Assembly: GCA_900074745.1 (NCBI GenBank)
Contig: LT598463.1
Span: forward strand, 379,926-443,925
Length of the DNA: 64,000 nt
Source: Lachancea mirantina
Lineage: Eukaryota > Ascomycota > Saccharomycetes > Saccharomycetales > Saccharomycetaceae
Reading direction: 5' to 3'
In this document: one piece after another, positions 37,655 to 48,120 of the stretch
Layout: every line of letters begins with the position of its first letter
Numbering within the stretch: the first letter of the stretch is position 1
Made by a program: the position numbers and the translations under genes
The notes under the pieces: generated by a model
Database searches by the model: none
What the model saw: the letters and a program-made list of their open reading frames with translations, nothing else
What the model was told of the DNA's origin: nothing

Positions 37655-38136
37655 ATATCTTTGTACGGTTATGAGTCCCAAGTGAGTAGCGTCAGTTTCA
37701 AGCGATGGTACACAGTACTCAGTAAAAGGAAGTGACGTAGTACAGGGGCCAGCGAAACCATAAAGCGTTTGGTCAGTCATGCGAACCTGCAAAAAGGCGA
37801 TTCAGAAATATTTTTGGAACAATTCTGAGATTCCGTATGAAAACTAATACATACGTGTTTAAATCAGGATTTTTCCGATTGTATAGCGAACAAGTACCAG
37901 GTTTCGCAGTATTGTATTAATTTCCATTTCTACCAGCAGCTTGTCACCAAGTGAGACCTGCTTACCGCGACTTTAGTCGGATTAGAGACTTCGTGTAAAA
38001 TGACTCACACATCTCTGCATGTGTGCGTACACAATGACTTGGAAGTTCATCAAGTCCATCAACTTGATAAACTAGAGCAAGCTCTCGAGTTAACGAAAAC
38101 GAGGCTGGATTTCAGAGGCCATTAGGCGAGTGGAGC

Positions 38137-39150
38137 ATGACTTCGTCGTTCTTGTCGATATATTCCGATAGTTGGACGCTTTCGGAGCCCGGAAACGAGC
38201 ACTTGCTAGAGATCGACGCGACTTCGTCTCGGACGAGATCGACCACCAGATCGCGCATTTCAAGAGCTGGAGACCGCGTTGGGTTGGCCAGTGAGTTGTT
38301 AGAGGAGTATGATGGCGTTCGGGCGACATTGCAGGCGGTGTGCGCTATTGAGCCACGAGGAGTCGCGGAGCGAAGCGTGCGAGTGTTGAGTCGGATCGCG
38401 GCGAGTATGCGGGAACAAGACGTTGCTCTGACCGACTGCGTGATTATGCATAGGTATGTGTGGGACGCGTGGGACGGCGCGGTGCTTACGCGCGACGAGA
38501 CACGTTTTCCGTTGGAAAACGTGCCAGTCAAGTGCAACGTGTTGCAAATGTTGATCGCAGTAGTACAGGAGCAGCACGCTGGCGGCACCGCCAAGACTGA
38601 GAAAGTTTTGGAATATCTAGAGCGACTGATCGGTGCCTGGGGTAGTTCGGGACCTGCTGGAGCCGCTCGCCAGCACGTGAGGAACGTTTCTAACGTCAGC
38701 GACGTTTTGCGACCCTTCCAAACAGGCACCGGGAGCAGTGTCGTTAGCAGCGGAAGCAGCGAAGCTGGAGCGACGGGAGACGCACGTGCACGGCGGAGAG
38801 CGTCACGGGCGTCGACACAGCTCTTACAAAACTGGTTTCGGGCTCCGAAGTCGCGTCCCACGCGCAAGGGCAGTGACAGCGCAGGTTCACTTGCGGCGAC
38901 AAACAACACGGCTGAGGAACCCACGACACCGCTGGCGGCGCCACACAGGAGGCAGGACCTTCAATCGATGCGCGCGTACAAGAACGCAATCTCTGGCCTC
39001 GAGATGGCACTAGACGTACTTCCTCGGACACGTGACAATGCGATGGTGTTCGAGTTTGTCGACACAAGTGTTAATACGTTTTTGCTGGGCGATTGCAAGC
39101 TGCTGCTGCGACAGTACATTCGAGATAGCGTGCTGGCGGTGCTGGCATAG
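38137..39150 (+). CDS. Uncharacterised 337-residue protein upstream of BOI
   Basis: ATG at 38137, open for 337 codons. No family recognised. The N-terminal and C-terminal parts look helical and folded (TALTDCVIMHRYVW-like segment near residue 100; NAISGLEMALDVLP and LGDCKLLLRQYIRDSVLAVLA at the end). A Ser/Ala/Arg-rich region separates them (about 180-275). S. cerevisiae SPR6 (YER115C) is next to BOI2 (YER114C) in the same orientation, so this is a positional candidate for a diverged, longer SPR6, but I see no sequence proof. GC-rich compared with its flanks. Length and domain-like ends make a real gene likely. Confidence 0.7.
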   Translation: MTSSFLSIYSDSWTLSEPGNEHLLEIDATSSRTRSTTRSRISRAGDRVGLASELLEEYDGVRATLQAVCAIEPRGVAERSVRVLSRIAASMREQDVALTDCVIMHRYVWDAWDGAVLTRDETRFPLENVPVKCNVLQMLIAVVQEQHAGGTAKTEKVLEYLERLIGAWGSSGPAGAARQHVRNVSNVSDVLRPFQTGTGSSVVSSGSSEAGATGDARARRRASRASTQLLQNWFRAPKSRPTRKGSDSAGSLAATNNTAEEPTTPLAAPHRRQDLQSMRAYKNAISGLEMALDVLPRTRDNAMVFEFVDTSVNTFLLGDCKLLLRQYIRDSVLAVLA

Positions 39151-39656
39151 GCTGCATGCGAACCTACAAAAATGTAGATAATATTAAACTTAAATCATCA
39201 GATACATCAGAGATTGGTTCAAACGCTTGATAAGCTGGTATAGCTGATGCAGATGGTCATTTTCCAGCGCAGTGTACAAATGCGCTGCATAAGATAACCC
39301 TCTCGGTCTACTGTTCTGTATGTAAAGCCAGAGATTAACATACGCCATTCTAAATGACAATGGCTTCTGTCGCGGGCCAGGTTAATATTTACATGAAGCC
39401 ATTATAGACGTGACAGTTTTTTCGTAACTTGCGACTTCGAGTCGTTGCTCCAGGCGTTGCTCCAGACGCCCTTCCAGTATTGACGTCAACAATGCCTTGA
39501 TAAAAATGTCATATCACACGATACATTATCACATGATTTGTACCGTATATTACGATCAAGATCACGTGGTTTACCTCTCTCGCTTTGAAACTAAAACGCG
39601 ATGAATTCCTGAACGTCACCACACGCCAAAACCTATTAACGACGCATCGCTAAACC

Positions 39657-42600
39657 ATGAATAGGGAGCCTATGGGGCCTACGGGGTCTACAGCGCCCAG
39701 ATCAGGCATCGCACTTGCGCCCGTTGACACAAATTCCAGCGCCCGATTCTCGGACGTTTCCGTGCAAAAACGCAAGTTCCCCGTGTACATCGCGATCAAT
39801 GAGTACAGCAAACGTATGGAAGATGAACTCGATATGAAACCAGGTGATAAGATCCAAGTAATCACAGACGATGAAGAATACAACGACGGTTGGTTTTATG
39901 GACGTAACTTGCGTACTGATGAGGAGGGTTTGTATCCAAGAGTGTTCACGCAAGAGATCTCGACCCCGTCACTGATGCGCGCCAAATCTTCGAAAAGGGT
40001 GGCTAGTCCACTTGGAAGCGCCGCCAGCGGCGCCAGCGGTACCCCTGGCACTGCTGGCACCGGCCCTGGTGGGCTCCGTATCGACAGCAGCACCAACGTT
40101 TCCGAAATGTCTAAGGACGGATCCTTTAGCGAACTACCCACCCCACAACCTCTAGAAACCGCTGCTCCCGTAAACCTTTTGTCCGGTCGCAAGTCACACA
40201 TCGAACGTAACATATCCGTCAAAACCACTCTTAGCGATATAGACCGTGCTTTGGAAGAATTCAAGGGCGAATCGATGCTTGACGTGTCGCAGCAAAATTC
40301 AGCGGATTTTACCGTCGCTAATACGACTACTACGATGACCGAGTCGGAACTATCACGTGGCGCCTCACATGTACCCAACTCGATGTCGACACACTCGCTT
40401 ACCAATGACACGTCTTTTGGTATTTCGCACATTAACGGTGTCGATACGCGAGAGTTGGACATCGCCAACGCATTGGGCTGGAGCCCCGAACAAGTGACTG
40501 CGTATTTCATTTGTTCTGGGTTTGACGTTGAATCTTCCAGCCGATTTCAACAACATAAAATATCGGGTGCGATTCTTTTGGAATTGGAACTGAATCATCT
40601 CAAAGAACTCGAAATAAATTCCTTTGGCACCAGGTTTGAAATTTTCAAAGAGATAGAGGCCATTAAGGAACTTCTGTTTTCGAAAAAAACCACCAAAAGG
40701 TCAAATCAGTTGATGCCCGCCGCTGCGGTCAACCAGAGGTCGTACATGGGCCACATGCGCAAAACTTCGCAATCCCTGGACGAATTGCCCTCGAAATCTA
40801 CCCCACCAGCTTCAAAGGACTCTGTGCTATCTACTGGAACCACTGCGGGATCCAGAGCTAGACCTTTATCTTTAGCTTTAAACTCAAACGCTGAAACCAG
40901 TTCAGATTCGAACGATCAAGTGTTCCTGTCTCCTCGCAAACCTCCTAAACCACCTGCTTATCCATCACCGGTACAACCACCTAAATCTCCTATGGCAAAC
41001 AATTTCACACCTAGTCCTTCAACGTCCAATTTCGCTCAAAGCTACAAAAATCATCCTCCAACTATATATGAACGAGTGGCGAGATATGATAAGAGTTCTG
41101 CATCTCCCGAGGGCTTGCAAACCCCACGGTATCAATTCCCTAAGACGTCTCCGCCACAACCGTTAAGTGCCTCGACGGCAGGACACGGCAGTTCTGCAGA
41201 GCGTGACCCAGCAATCTCTAGAAGTCCTGCCAATATCACCGGTAACAGAAGCTCTGTGGTGTACTCAGAACAAAGTGGACACAGGAAAAACAGATCAGGC
41301 GGTTCTTTTGTAGACCTTTTCCAGAGAGTCTCCATGCTTTCGCCTCCTAATGACGATACCTTTAAACCTACCGACAACGGTTTCGTATTTGAAAATCGGT
41401 CTCAAAGACCATCTTCAAGCGTTTACGAGCACTCAAGAACGGCGTCGCCGCATCATATAAGACAGCCGTCTCAGGTTTCGAATTCAGATGTTAAAAAGCA
41501 TAGAAGAAACTCATCAATATTGTCCTTTTTCTCGGGCAAACAAGATGAGATGGCTAGACCTTCTTCACCGAACAAGAAGGGTCACTCTCAGCAAGGCTCT
41601 TACTCTCACAGCAGAAAGGGCTCGGCTCATTCTCCTTCCAAAAGACACTCCGTTATTGCTGCTGCTACGGCCATGAAGGCTTCTGTTCCAATTGCAGAAT
41701 CACCCGAGGCAGATGGCAAAAGAAGGTCCGTTAGTGCCAAGGAGCCCGGAACTGTTGAACGTGCCACAGAGGGAGATGTTTTTGTAGATGCCAAAGAGGA
41801 GGTTTTGGAAGATACCAATGCGAAACGCTCTGTCAGCGAGGCGACCAAATCCAAAGCGTCTCGTACTATCAAACCTACGGCAAGAAAGCATAATACGTCT
41901 GCGTTTATGGAAGGTATAAGGACAATATCGGTGAAAGATGCCATGATAGAATCCAATTGCTCCGGATGGATGAGTAAAAAAGGTTCAGGCGCCATGGGAG
42001 TCTGGAAAAACAGATTTTTCACTTTACATGGGACTCGTCTTTCATATTTCTCCAATACCACAGACACTCGAGAGCGCGGACTGATAGATATTACTGCTCA
42101 CAGAGTACTTCCCGCCAAAGACGACGACAAATTTGTCGCACTTTATGCCGCAAGTACGGGGAAAGGCCGCTACTGTTTCAAGCTTTTACCACCTCAACCT
42201 GGTTCCAAGAAGGGTTTGACGTTTACGCAACCTCGCGTTCATTATTTTGCTGTTGATACTAAAGACGAGATGAGGGCATGGATGGCGGCTCTGATTAAAG
42301 CCACCATAGATATTGATACCAGCGTTCCCATTATAAGTTCATGTGCTACTCCTACCGTGTCGCTAACCAAGGCACAAGAACTATTAACCCAGGCTCGTGA
42401 GGAAACACGTATGAGAGAAGAGCAAAGATTTTTGAACGAAGAAGATGAGGATCAACTTCTTTGGGAGCAGCAACAACGGGGCGATTTTGGTGCTCATGAA
42501 AATAACACGGACACATCGACACCGGGTTCTTCAATACAGCATAATACTTCGGGTGGTTTTCAGAGCCCGTATTTGCTAGCATCAGGAGTTCTATCTCCTA

Positions 42601-42689
42601 ATTTGGGAAAAGGGAATGGCCGTATGCCTGATCAAAGCCCTGGGGATTATTTCGGCGTTGATACAAAATATCTCGATCATAGAATATGA
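39657..42689 (+). CDS. BOI1/BOI2: Polarity scaffold Boi1/Boi2
   Basis: 1010 residues. N-terminal SH3 (about 41-101: YIAINEYSKRMEDELDM, GWFYGRNL, GLYPRVF). SAM domain (about 274-340: GWSPEQVTAYFICSGFD, LLELELNHLKEL). Proline-rich Bem1-binding motifs are in the middle (SPRKPPKPPAYPSP). C-terminal PH domain (about 768-890: CSGWMSKKG, WKNRFFTLHG, MRAWMAALI). This is the Boi1 (YBL085W)/Boi2 (YER114C) architecture; the duplicates have 980 and 1040 residues. Boi proteins bind phospholipids and Cdc42 pathway factors at bud tips and promote exocytosis. It converges with CDC27. Confidence 0.98.
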   Translation: MNREPMGPTGSTAPRSGIALAPVDTNSSARFSDVSVQKRKFPVYIAINEYSKRMEDELDMKPGDKIQVITDDEEYNDGWFYGRNLRTDEEGLYPRVFTQEISTPSLMRAKSSKRVASPLGSAASGASGTPGTAGTGPGGLRIDSSTNVSEMSKDGSFSELPTPQPLETAAPVNLLSGRKSHIERNISVKTTLSDIDRALEEFKGESMLDVSQQNSADFTVANTTTTMTESELSRGASHVPNSMSTHSLTNDTSFGISHINGVDTRELDIANALGWSPEQVTAYFICSGFDVESSSRFQQHKISGAILLELELNHLKELEINSFGTRFEIFKEIEAIKELLFSKKTTKRSNQLMPAAAVNQRSYMGHMRKTSQSLDELPSKSTPPASKDSVLSTGTTAGSRARPLSLALNSNAETSSDSNDQVFLSPRKPPKPPAYPSPVQPPKSPMANNFTPSPSTSNFAQSYKNHPPTIYERVARYDKSSASPEGLQTPRYQFPKTSPPQPLSASTAGHGSSAERDPAISRSPANITGNRSSVVYSEQSGHRKNRSGGSFVDLFQRVSMLSPPNDDTFKPTDNGFVFENRSQRPSSSVYEHSRTASPHHIRQPSQVSNSDVKKHRRNSSILSFFSGKQDEMARPSSPNKKGHSQQGSYSHSRKGSAHSPSKRHSVIAAATAMKASVPIAESPEADGKRRSVSAKEPGTVERATEGDVFVDAKEEVLEDTNAKRSVSEATKSKASRTIKPTARKHNTSAFMEGIRTISVKDAMIESNCSGWMSKKGSGAMGVWKNRFFTLHGTRLSYFSNTTDTRERGLIDITAHRVLPAKDDDKFVALYAASTGKGRYCFKLLPPQPGSKKGLTFTQPRVHYFAVDTKDEMRAWMAALIKATIDIDTSVPIISSCATPTVSLTKAQELLTQAREETRMREEQRFLNEEDEDQLLWEQQQRGDFGAHENNTDTSTPGSSIQHNTSGGFQSPYLLASGVLSPNLGKGNGRMPDQSPGDYFGVDTKYLDHRI

Positions 42690-42823
42690 TCTCGCAAGGA
42701 AGTTACTGCTTTCTGCTTCGATGTAATATTAATAGAAAAAGGTTCATAACTACTAATATCCCATTAATTGATTGACCTATAAAATGTTCGATTGCGTGGG
42801 ACGGATATTACAACCGCGAGTCC

Positions 42824-44752
42824 TCATTCCAAGCGATAGCACTTTTCTAATGCGGCTTTTATGACTTGACTTCCCTTTCTGTCCAAGTTCAATGCAACGG
42901 TGAAAGCGTTCACAGCATCCTGTCTCCTTCCAATTATCTGATATAGTTGACCGAGTAAAAAGTGTACCGTAGCTTCCTCAGGAGCTAATGCTCTGAGCGT
43001 TTCAAAATTTTCAAGAGCACTGTTGTATTTGGCCATTGTAAATAGTAATTGTGCTTTTTTGAATAGTGCCAGTGACGAAGTGGGTTGAAGCTCACACGCA
43101 AGGTCATAGTAGTCGAGCGCCTTGTCCTGGTGGTCCAATTTTTCCAAAGCCACACCACAACAACATAGTAAAATGACATTTGCAGGATTAATACCACGAG
43201 CCCTTTCAAAGTGAAGTAAGCTCTCTTCATAATGACCCAATTTTAAAGCACACATGCCTAACCCGTAGTGAGCATTATAATGTTGTGAATTTACGGCAAG
43301 TGCTTGCCTATAACAAGTCCGAGCCGTGTCGAAGGCATCGTTGCTGGAATGATCGTGACCTTGAAGTGTATAACCGTATGCAAATTTGGGATCCAATTCA
43401 ACACTCCATTGAAAGGCTTGAATCGATTTTTCTCGAGCGCCCTTTTGAGAAAAGAAATTACCCACACAGATCCAAGTCTGAGGGGCCAATTTGGCAAAGC
43501 TCACAAGCTCTCTGCTTAATGCGGAAAGTTCCACCGCGTCTCGGAAATGCCATAGTAAAGTCGAATAGATTTCCATGTCCTCTACCCGCTTGGGTTGCAA
43601 CTTCCGCAATGCCTTGAAATATTTATTGCTCATTTCATAGTTGACAATTTCAAAATGCAATTTGCCCAAGCATGCCAGTACCCAGGGCATCGTTGAAAGC
43701 AAGTTTGGCGGCAATTCTTCACTCAGAAACCTGATCGCTTTGTAACAGTCATATTGACAAGCAGATTTGTAGGCTTTTCCCAATGCGTAAAATATGGAAT
43801 CTATCAGCCCAGTGGGCTCAAAACCCGTCAAAGAGCCAGAAGTGTCGTTGGACAAGTTTACGGGTGACACGACGCGATCCGACGCTGCCAATTTCGAAGG
43901 CGGGGTGGCAAGTAATCGGCTTTTCAAATGTGTATTACCATTGCCCGTCGTGCTGGTCATAGAAATGTTCGAAGCTTTCAATTGCACACCATGCTTGGTT
44001 TTATTCAAGCTATGCGGTTGTTGTTGCGCGGCCATCGCCACGTTTTTACGTTTGGAGTCGAATGCAGGCACTTTAAATGGTGTATGTGGCTTCAAAATGA
44101 GTCCACGTCGCGGCCGAGTGCCCAAACTCGATTGGACGCGGCGATTGCTTTGTCGCCTGACGTAAAGCTTACCAACGCTGAAATCGCTTCGCAATTCGCA
44201 CATAGCACGCAAGGATTCCCATAAATACGGATTCAAAGTCAAAGCTTTGTAATGCTCCGCCGCGCTTTCACTCGTACGTCCAAGTCTCATGTACAGCTGG
44301 CCCAAAACGCAGTGTAACGTGGCTTCGTCTGGTGCCATAAACAGCGGACCAGCCGCTGCAGAAGCAGAAGCATCCACACCAATACGTTCTTCAAACTTGC
44401 TAAAACCTGCGAGAGCAGTGGCCGCTTCGCGACAATAGCTGTCTTTAAGTTGCAACGCACAACGCGCCAGCACGTAACTGCAACCTAAAAATTGGGTTTT
44501 GAACGGGCTCACGGCGTCCCAGGCAATCTGAATTTTGCCTCTCAAATACAGTACAAGCCCATAGTAATAACTTGCAGTGTGTAGTTGTGACAAAGATGCT
44601 TCTTCACGTTTGCCTTCACCCACAAGAATCTCACATTGGAATTCGGCAGTTTCCAAGTTATTTTGCTGGATCGAAGCCTCAATTAAAGCTTGTAACCGTT
44701 CGAAAGGCTCTTCTCCAAGTCCCCGTAGCCTTCCGGAAGACACAGGATACAT
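42824..44752 (-). CDS. CDC27: Anaphase-promoting complex subunit Cdc27
   Basis: 642 residues from the ATG at 44752. The frame is open 27 codons further upstream only from TTG; the start chosen gives MYPVSSGRLRGL, which reaches the conserved QALIEASIQQNNLETAEF block about as early as in S. cerevisiae. N-terminal TPR part (DEATLHCVLGQLYMRLG, ALTLNPYLWESL), a basic low-complexity middle with LLATPPSKL, and a C-terminal TPR array (HFEIVNYEMSNKYF, YGYTLQGHDHSSND, HYNAHYGLGMCALKLG, LQPTSSLALFKKAQ). Scaffold subunit of the APC/C that binds the activators Cdc20 and Cdh1. Orthologue of YBL084C (758 residues); the shorter length comes from a reduced Asn-rich insert. Confidence 0.96.
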   Translation of the reverse strand: MYPVSSGRLRGLGEEPFERLQALIEASIQQNNLETAEFQCEILVGEGKREEASLSQLHTASYYYGLVLYLRGKIQIAWDAVSPFKTQFLGCSYVLARCALQLKDSYCREAATALAGFSKFEERIGVDASASAAAGPLFMAPDEATLHCVLGQLYMRLGRTSESAAEHYKALTLNPYLWESLRAMCELRSDFSVGKLYVRRQSNRRVQSSLGTRPRRGLILKPHTPFKVPAFDSKRKNVAMAAQQQPHSLNKTKHGVQLKASNISMTSTTGNGNTHLKSRLLATPPSKLAASDRVVSPVNLSNDTSGSLTGFEPTGLIDSIFYALGKAYKSACQYDCYKAIRFLSEELPPNLLSTMPWVLACLGKLHFEIVNYEMSNKYFKALRKLQPKRVEDMEIYSTLLWHFRDAVELSALSRELVSFAKLAPQTWICVGNFFSQKGAREKSIQAFQWSVELDPKFAYGYTLQGHDHSSNDAFDTARTCYRQALAVNSQHYNAHYGLGMCALKLGHYEESLLHFERARGINPANVILLCCCGVALEKLDHQDKALDYYDLACELQPTSSLALFKKAQLLFTMAKYNSALENFETLRALAPEEATVHFLLGQLYQIIGRRQDAVNAFTVALNLDRKGSQVIKAALEKCYRLE

Positions 44753-45433
44753 GCCAAAGAGGATGCCAGTGCCAACTATCGATCTTAAAAGGTGCTCATC
44801 GGATTGTAGTATACAAACTGGGTTTATGGTCAATTAACCAGCTTGTGGCCTGCCAAAGCACGTGACTATTCGTATATTGCGATCAAAATGTCACATGATA
44901 TGCACGTGACATTTTTAGTTCGTGAAAAGCGAGTTAAAATCACGTGGTTCTCGCGTGTTTTTTTTCTTTTTTTTCCAGTTTGCGTGGTATTTTGAGCTTG
45001 CCAGCGTCTGCAACTAGGGTCTTGTTTAAGGTTCGTAGTTAGAGCTGTTCAAAAAAGTGAAAAGTGACAACTAATTCATCACTTTTAAGAACTCAGTGAC
45101 AACGGAAACCACGCACCTTTTACAATTAAATAAGCATAACTGGCTTAACGCGCGTGTCGTTGTTGCTTTGGTTTCTAGATTGCGCGTGGCTGGGCCTTTT
45201 CAGCGAGACTTTTACGGTATCTAAAACCCGATTTTTGATTGAGTTAAAAGCTCCGTGTTGTGTGTTACCCCGTTTTCCTGCTTTGGTTCCTTGGTATTGC
45301 TCGGTTTCGACTTTCGGGAGCTTTCCACGGTACAGAAACCTTTACATTCGCTTAAATTTGCAACTCCGGCCGTTTTAAGGTCGTTTTCCGATCGGTTTTT
45401 AGAAGTGTTTGCGTGGTGGAGATTAGACTTTCG
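44753..45433. promoter_or_regulatory. Divergent CDC27/TMN3 promoter with CACGTG sites
   Basis: CACGTG occurs at 44859-44864, 44903-44908 and 44941-44946 (Cbf1-type sites). The second lies partly in a perfect 10-base dyad, AAAATGTCAC (44885-44894) and GTGACATTTT (44906-44915). A long poly-T stretch with one C (44958-44977) follows. No gene seen. Confidence 0.6.
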
Positions 45434-47536
45434 ATGAGAAGAAGAAGCAAGACTTTTGTGACGGTGGTCATCGCCGTGACCGTGTATCTGTTGTGGCTGT
45501 GCTCGAGCGGCAGCAGATCCGCGCAGTTTGCAAGCAACCTAGGATGGATCAGGCCGCATTATTATAAGCTCGGAGATCCCGTGCAAATCATCGTGAACAA
45601 AGTAGAGTCCGATGTGACCCATTTCCCGTATTCGTACCACGATTTACCCTTTGTGTGTCCTCCGTCCGCGGGTAAAAAACCGTTACATTTGTCGCTCAGC
45701 GAAGTGATCCGTGGCGATAGAAAATGGGAAAGTGACTACAAGCTTGAATTCGGCAAAGATGAGCCCTGTACACGTCTATGCGATCGTCGAACGCAGCCAG
45801 ACGGGCTAATAAGGGCGGACGAAATGATACAACAAGGTTACGTGGCGCATTGGCTCATAGACGACGAATTGCCGGCCGCAACGACATTTATCTCTACCAA
45901 AGACGAGAAAAAATACTACGCCTCGGGTTTCCCGTTGGGACATACCGACCTTACAACTGGTAAATCCTACATCAACAACCACGTCATGTTGGTCATCAGA
46001 TTTCACTCTGTTGATGTCAATAAACACACCATTGTTGGTTTCGAGGTTTACCCAAAATCCGTCTCGGATGCGCGATGTCCCGGTGCATCCAAGAATTTCG
46101 AGCATTTCGAAATCGATACTGCCGCCAAGGAACCGATCTTGATCCCGTTCACATATTCGATCTATTGGCGTGAAGAATTCAAAGTCGACTGGGCCAATAG
46201 ATGGAATTTTTTCATGAACAGCGGTGAATTGGAAAATTCGAAGTCGACTCAGTTTCATTGGATTTCGTTGGCCAATAGTTTCATCGTGGTGGGTGTTATG
46301 ACTTCAATTGTAGCACTTTTAGTGACATCTAGCCGGCAAGAAGAAACCGTGTCTTCCGCGGCCCGGAGTTTGTCGGTTCAATCAACACCGCTTTTGATTC
46401 ATTTGAACTTGGCTTGCTCAGTCGGAGTACATTTCATGTTCTCCATGTTAGGTTCCCTTATAGTGTCTTGCTCTTTGAGCAAATTGCATAACGTGAGAAA
46501 CTCTGTCATTTCGGTGTCACTTTTGTTTTTCGTCGTTGGCGCTTACGCGGCTTCATTTGTGGGCTCATTGTTGTCACCTTTGTCAGAGACGAGCCTTGGC
46601 ATGTCCGTGGTCTTTGGTTCAACGTTACCAGCGATCACGCTTTGCATTTTGTTGATTTTGAATTGCGTTATCTGGGCCAAGGATTCTCCCAACGCATTGC
46701 CATTTGGAACTATCATCCTGTTCATTGCGGCTTATTTCGTGCTTTGCATTCCGCTATCTGTCTTGGGAGGACTAGGCGCACGGCGTGCAAAGCAATCCGT
46801 GCAAAAGGGAACTGTGCAAGATGAATCAAAGTCGCAGCGGTTTTTCCTGTACAGAATCAAATACGAAAACGCCTGGAACGGCAGCGGAGCGACAAGGACG
46901 CTCGTTCCAGCAAGGAAGGAAACAGGTTCGGTCATCTTAAGAAATCCATTATTCTTAAGTCTCGCTGCGGGAGCTCCTCCATTCGCAGTGATTTATGTGG
47001 AATTGTTGTTTGTCTACAAATCACTGTGGCTCGAAAAGACCAGTTTTTACTACCTTTACGGATTCCTGCTTGCCAACCTTACGTTACTGTGCATCATCGT
47101 AAGCGAAGTATCTGTTATCATCTGCTATTTGACAATTTTGCATAAACCGCAAGTTGATTTAGAAGTTACGAAAAGACAGGACGCAAACTACCCACATCGT
47201 TTGGCACTTTCATGGAGAGACTGTTTTACTCCGTTCGGCGTTTGGCGCATGTCGAAATCTTTTTTCGTTACCATGAATTATGAATTCAATATCGCTTTTG
47301 CACGTTGGAGATGGAAAGCGTTTTTCGCAGGAGGAAGCGTTGCATTTTATTTCATGCTATACTCCCTGTACTATTTGGCATTTGTTCTGCATCTGAGAGA
47401 CTTTTCGTCGATCCTCTTGTTCGTGTGCTACACCCTATTGTTCAACGCCCTTTGCTGGTGCGGGTTTGGATGCCTGGGTTACTTGTCTTGTTGTTGGTTT
47501 CTGGACAGCATTTTCCAATACGCAAAGGAGCAGTAA
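45434..47536 (+). CDS. TMN3: Nonaspanin (TM9SF) Tmn3
   Basis: 700 residues from the ATG at 45434 (the codons above start at GTG). A signal-anchor lies at about residues 10-27, followed by a large lumenal domain with VNKVESDVTHFPYSYHDLPF, LSLSEVIRGDRKWESDYKL, LIDDELPAATTFIS and CPGASKNFEHFEI. About nine membrane segments follow, with KLHNVRNSVISVSLLFF and the C-terminal YKSLWLEKTSFYYLYGFL and SLYYLAFVLH. Orthologue of YER113C (706 residues). It lacks the glycine-rich loop of some TM9 proteins, as does Tmn3 itself. Localised to Golgi and vacuole; involved in adhesion, filamentation and copper homeostasis with Emp70 and Tmn2. Confidence 0.96.
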   Translation: MRRRSKTFVTVVIAVTVYLLWLCSSGSRSAQFASNLGWIRPHYYKLGDPVQIIVNKVESDVTHFPYSYHDLPFVCPPSAGKKPLHLSLSEVIRGDRKWESDYKLEFGKDEPCTRLCDRRTQPDGLIRADEMIQQGYVAHWLIDDELPAATTFISTKDEKKYYASGFPLGHTDLTTGKSYINNHVMLVIRFHSVDVNKHTIVGFEVYPKSVSDARCPGASKNFEHFEIDTAAKEPILIPFTYSIYWREEFKVDWANRWNFFMNSGELENSKSTQFHWISLANSFIVVGVMTSIVALLVTSSRQEETVSSAARSLSVQSTPLLIHLNLACSVGVHFMFSMLGSLIVSCSLSKLHNVRNSVISVSLLFFVVGAYAASFVGSLLSPLSETSLGMSVVFGSTLPAITLCILLILNCVIWAKDSPNALPFGTIILFIAAYFVLCIPLSVLGGLGARRAKQSVQKGTVQDESKSQRFFLYRIKYENAWNGSGATRTLVPARKETGSVILRNPLFLSLAAGAPPFAVIYVELLFVYKSLWLEKTSFYYLYGFLLANLTLLCIIVSEVSVIICYLTILHKPQVDLEVTKRQDANYPHRLALSWRDCFTPFGVWRMSKSFFVTMNYEFNIAFARWRWKAFFAGGSVAFYFMLYSLYYLAFVLHLRDFSSILLFVCYTLLFNALCWCGFGCLGYLSCCWFLDSIFQYAKEQ

Positions 47537-47607
47537 CTAGAAGGGACTTTCATCCGTTATAAATTTCACATAGACGTAGAGTATTTAATGATAATGAATA
47601 GCACTAA

Positions 47608-48120
47608 CTAGTTGTGTCCCAGTGAGGCCGGCTGTTGTGCGCTTGTTTGATGGTGCTGAACAAATCCACCCATCGCACTGGAATGGTTTCCATCATTGCT
47701 TTGTCTTTGGTTATTGTAACGACGATTTCCACCATTGTAATGAGATCCACGTCCTTCGTTTCTTTTTTGATTACCACCTTGGTTGAACCTTCTATCGTTA
47801 TCACGTCTGTTACCACCACCGCCTTGTCTTCTTCTAAAATCCCGGTTTTGATGGTGACCTTGCGACTGTTGTTGTGCGCTAGATTGTTTGACCTTTTCAA
47901 TAACGTCTTGTTGCAATTTGATGTATTTGATAAAATTGCCCCTTACGTAAATTTCGGGTAGCGTTATCACTTCGTTGGACGCTGTATGTGTGACATCTGC
48001 CAATGTTAGGTTCATCCAATTATCCACATTTGTCAATTGTCCTTGCACGGTGTCACCGTTTTTCAATTCTATTAGCATATGCTGGCCATTGGAGTTGGTC
48101 AACAGGTAAAGAGGTAGCAT
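47608..48120 (-). CDS. LSM4: Sm-like protein Lsm4
   Basis: 170 residues, ATG at 48120. Starts MLPLYLLTNSNGQHMLIELK. The Sm1 motif is seen in VQGQLTNVDNWMNLTL and Sm2 in IYVRGNFIKYIKL. The C-terminal half is a low-complexity Gln/Asn/Gly/Arg tail, which in S. cerevisiae promotes P-body assembly. Member of the Lsm1-7 (mRNA decay) and Lsm2-8 (U6 snRNA) rings. Orthologue of YER112W (187 residues). It converges with TMN3, 71 bases between stops. Confidence 0.97.
   Translation of the reverse strand: MLPLYLLTNSNGQHMLIELKNGDTVQGQLTNVDNWMNLTLADVTHTASNEVITLPEIYVRGNFIKYIKLQQDVIEKVKQSSAQQQSQGHHQNRDFRRRQGGGGNRRDNDRRFNQGGNQKRNEGRGSHYNGGNRRYNNQRQSNDGNHSSAMGGFVQHHQTSAQQPASLGHN

Noticed and set aside
44753-44833. 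N-terminal extension of Cdc27 upstream of 44752
   Set aside because: No ATG in the extension; the protein from 44752 already includes the conserved N-terminal block.
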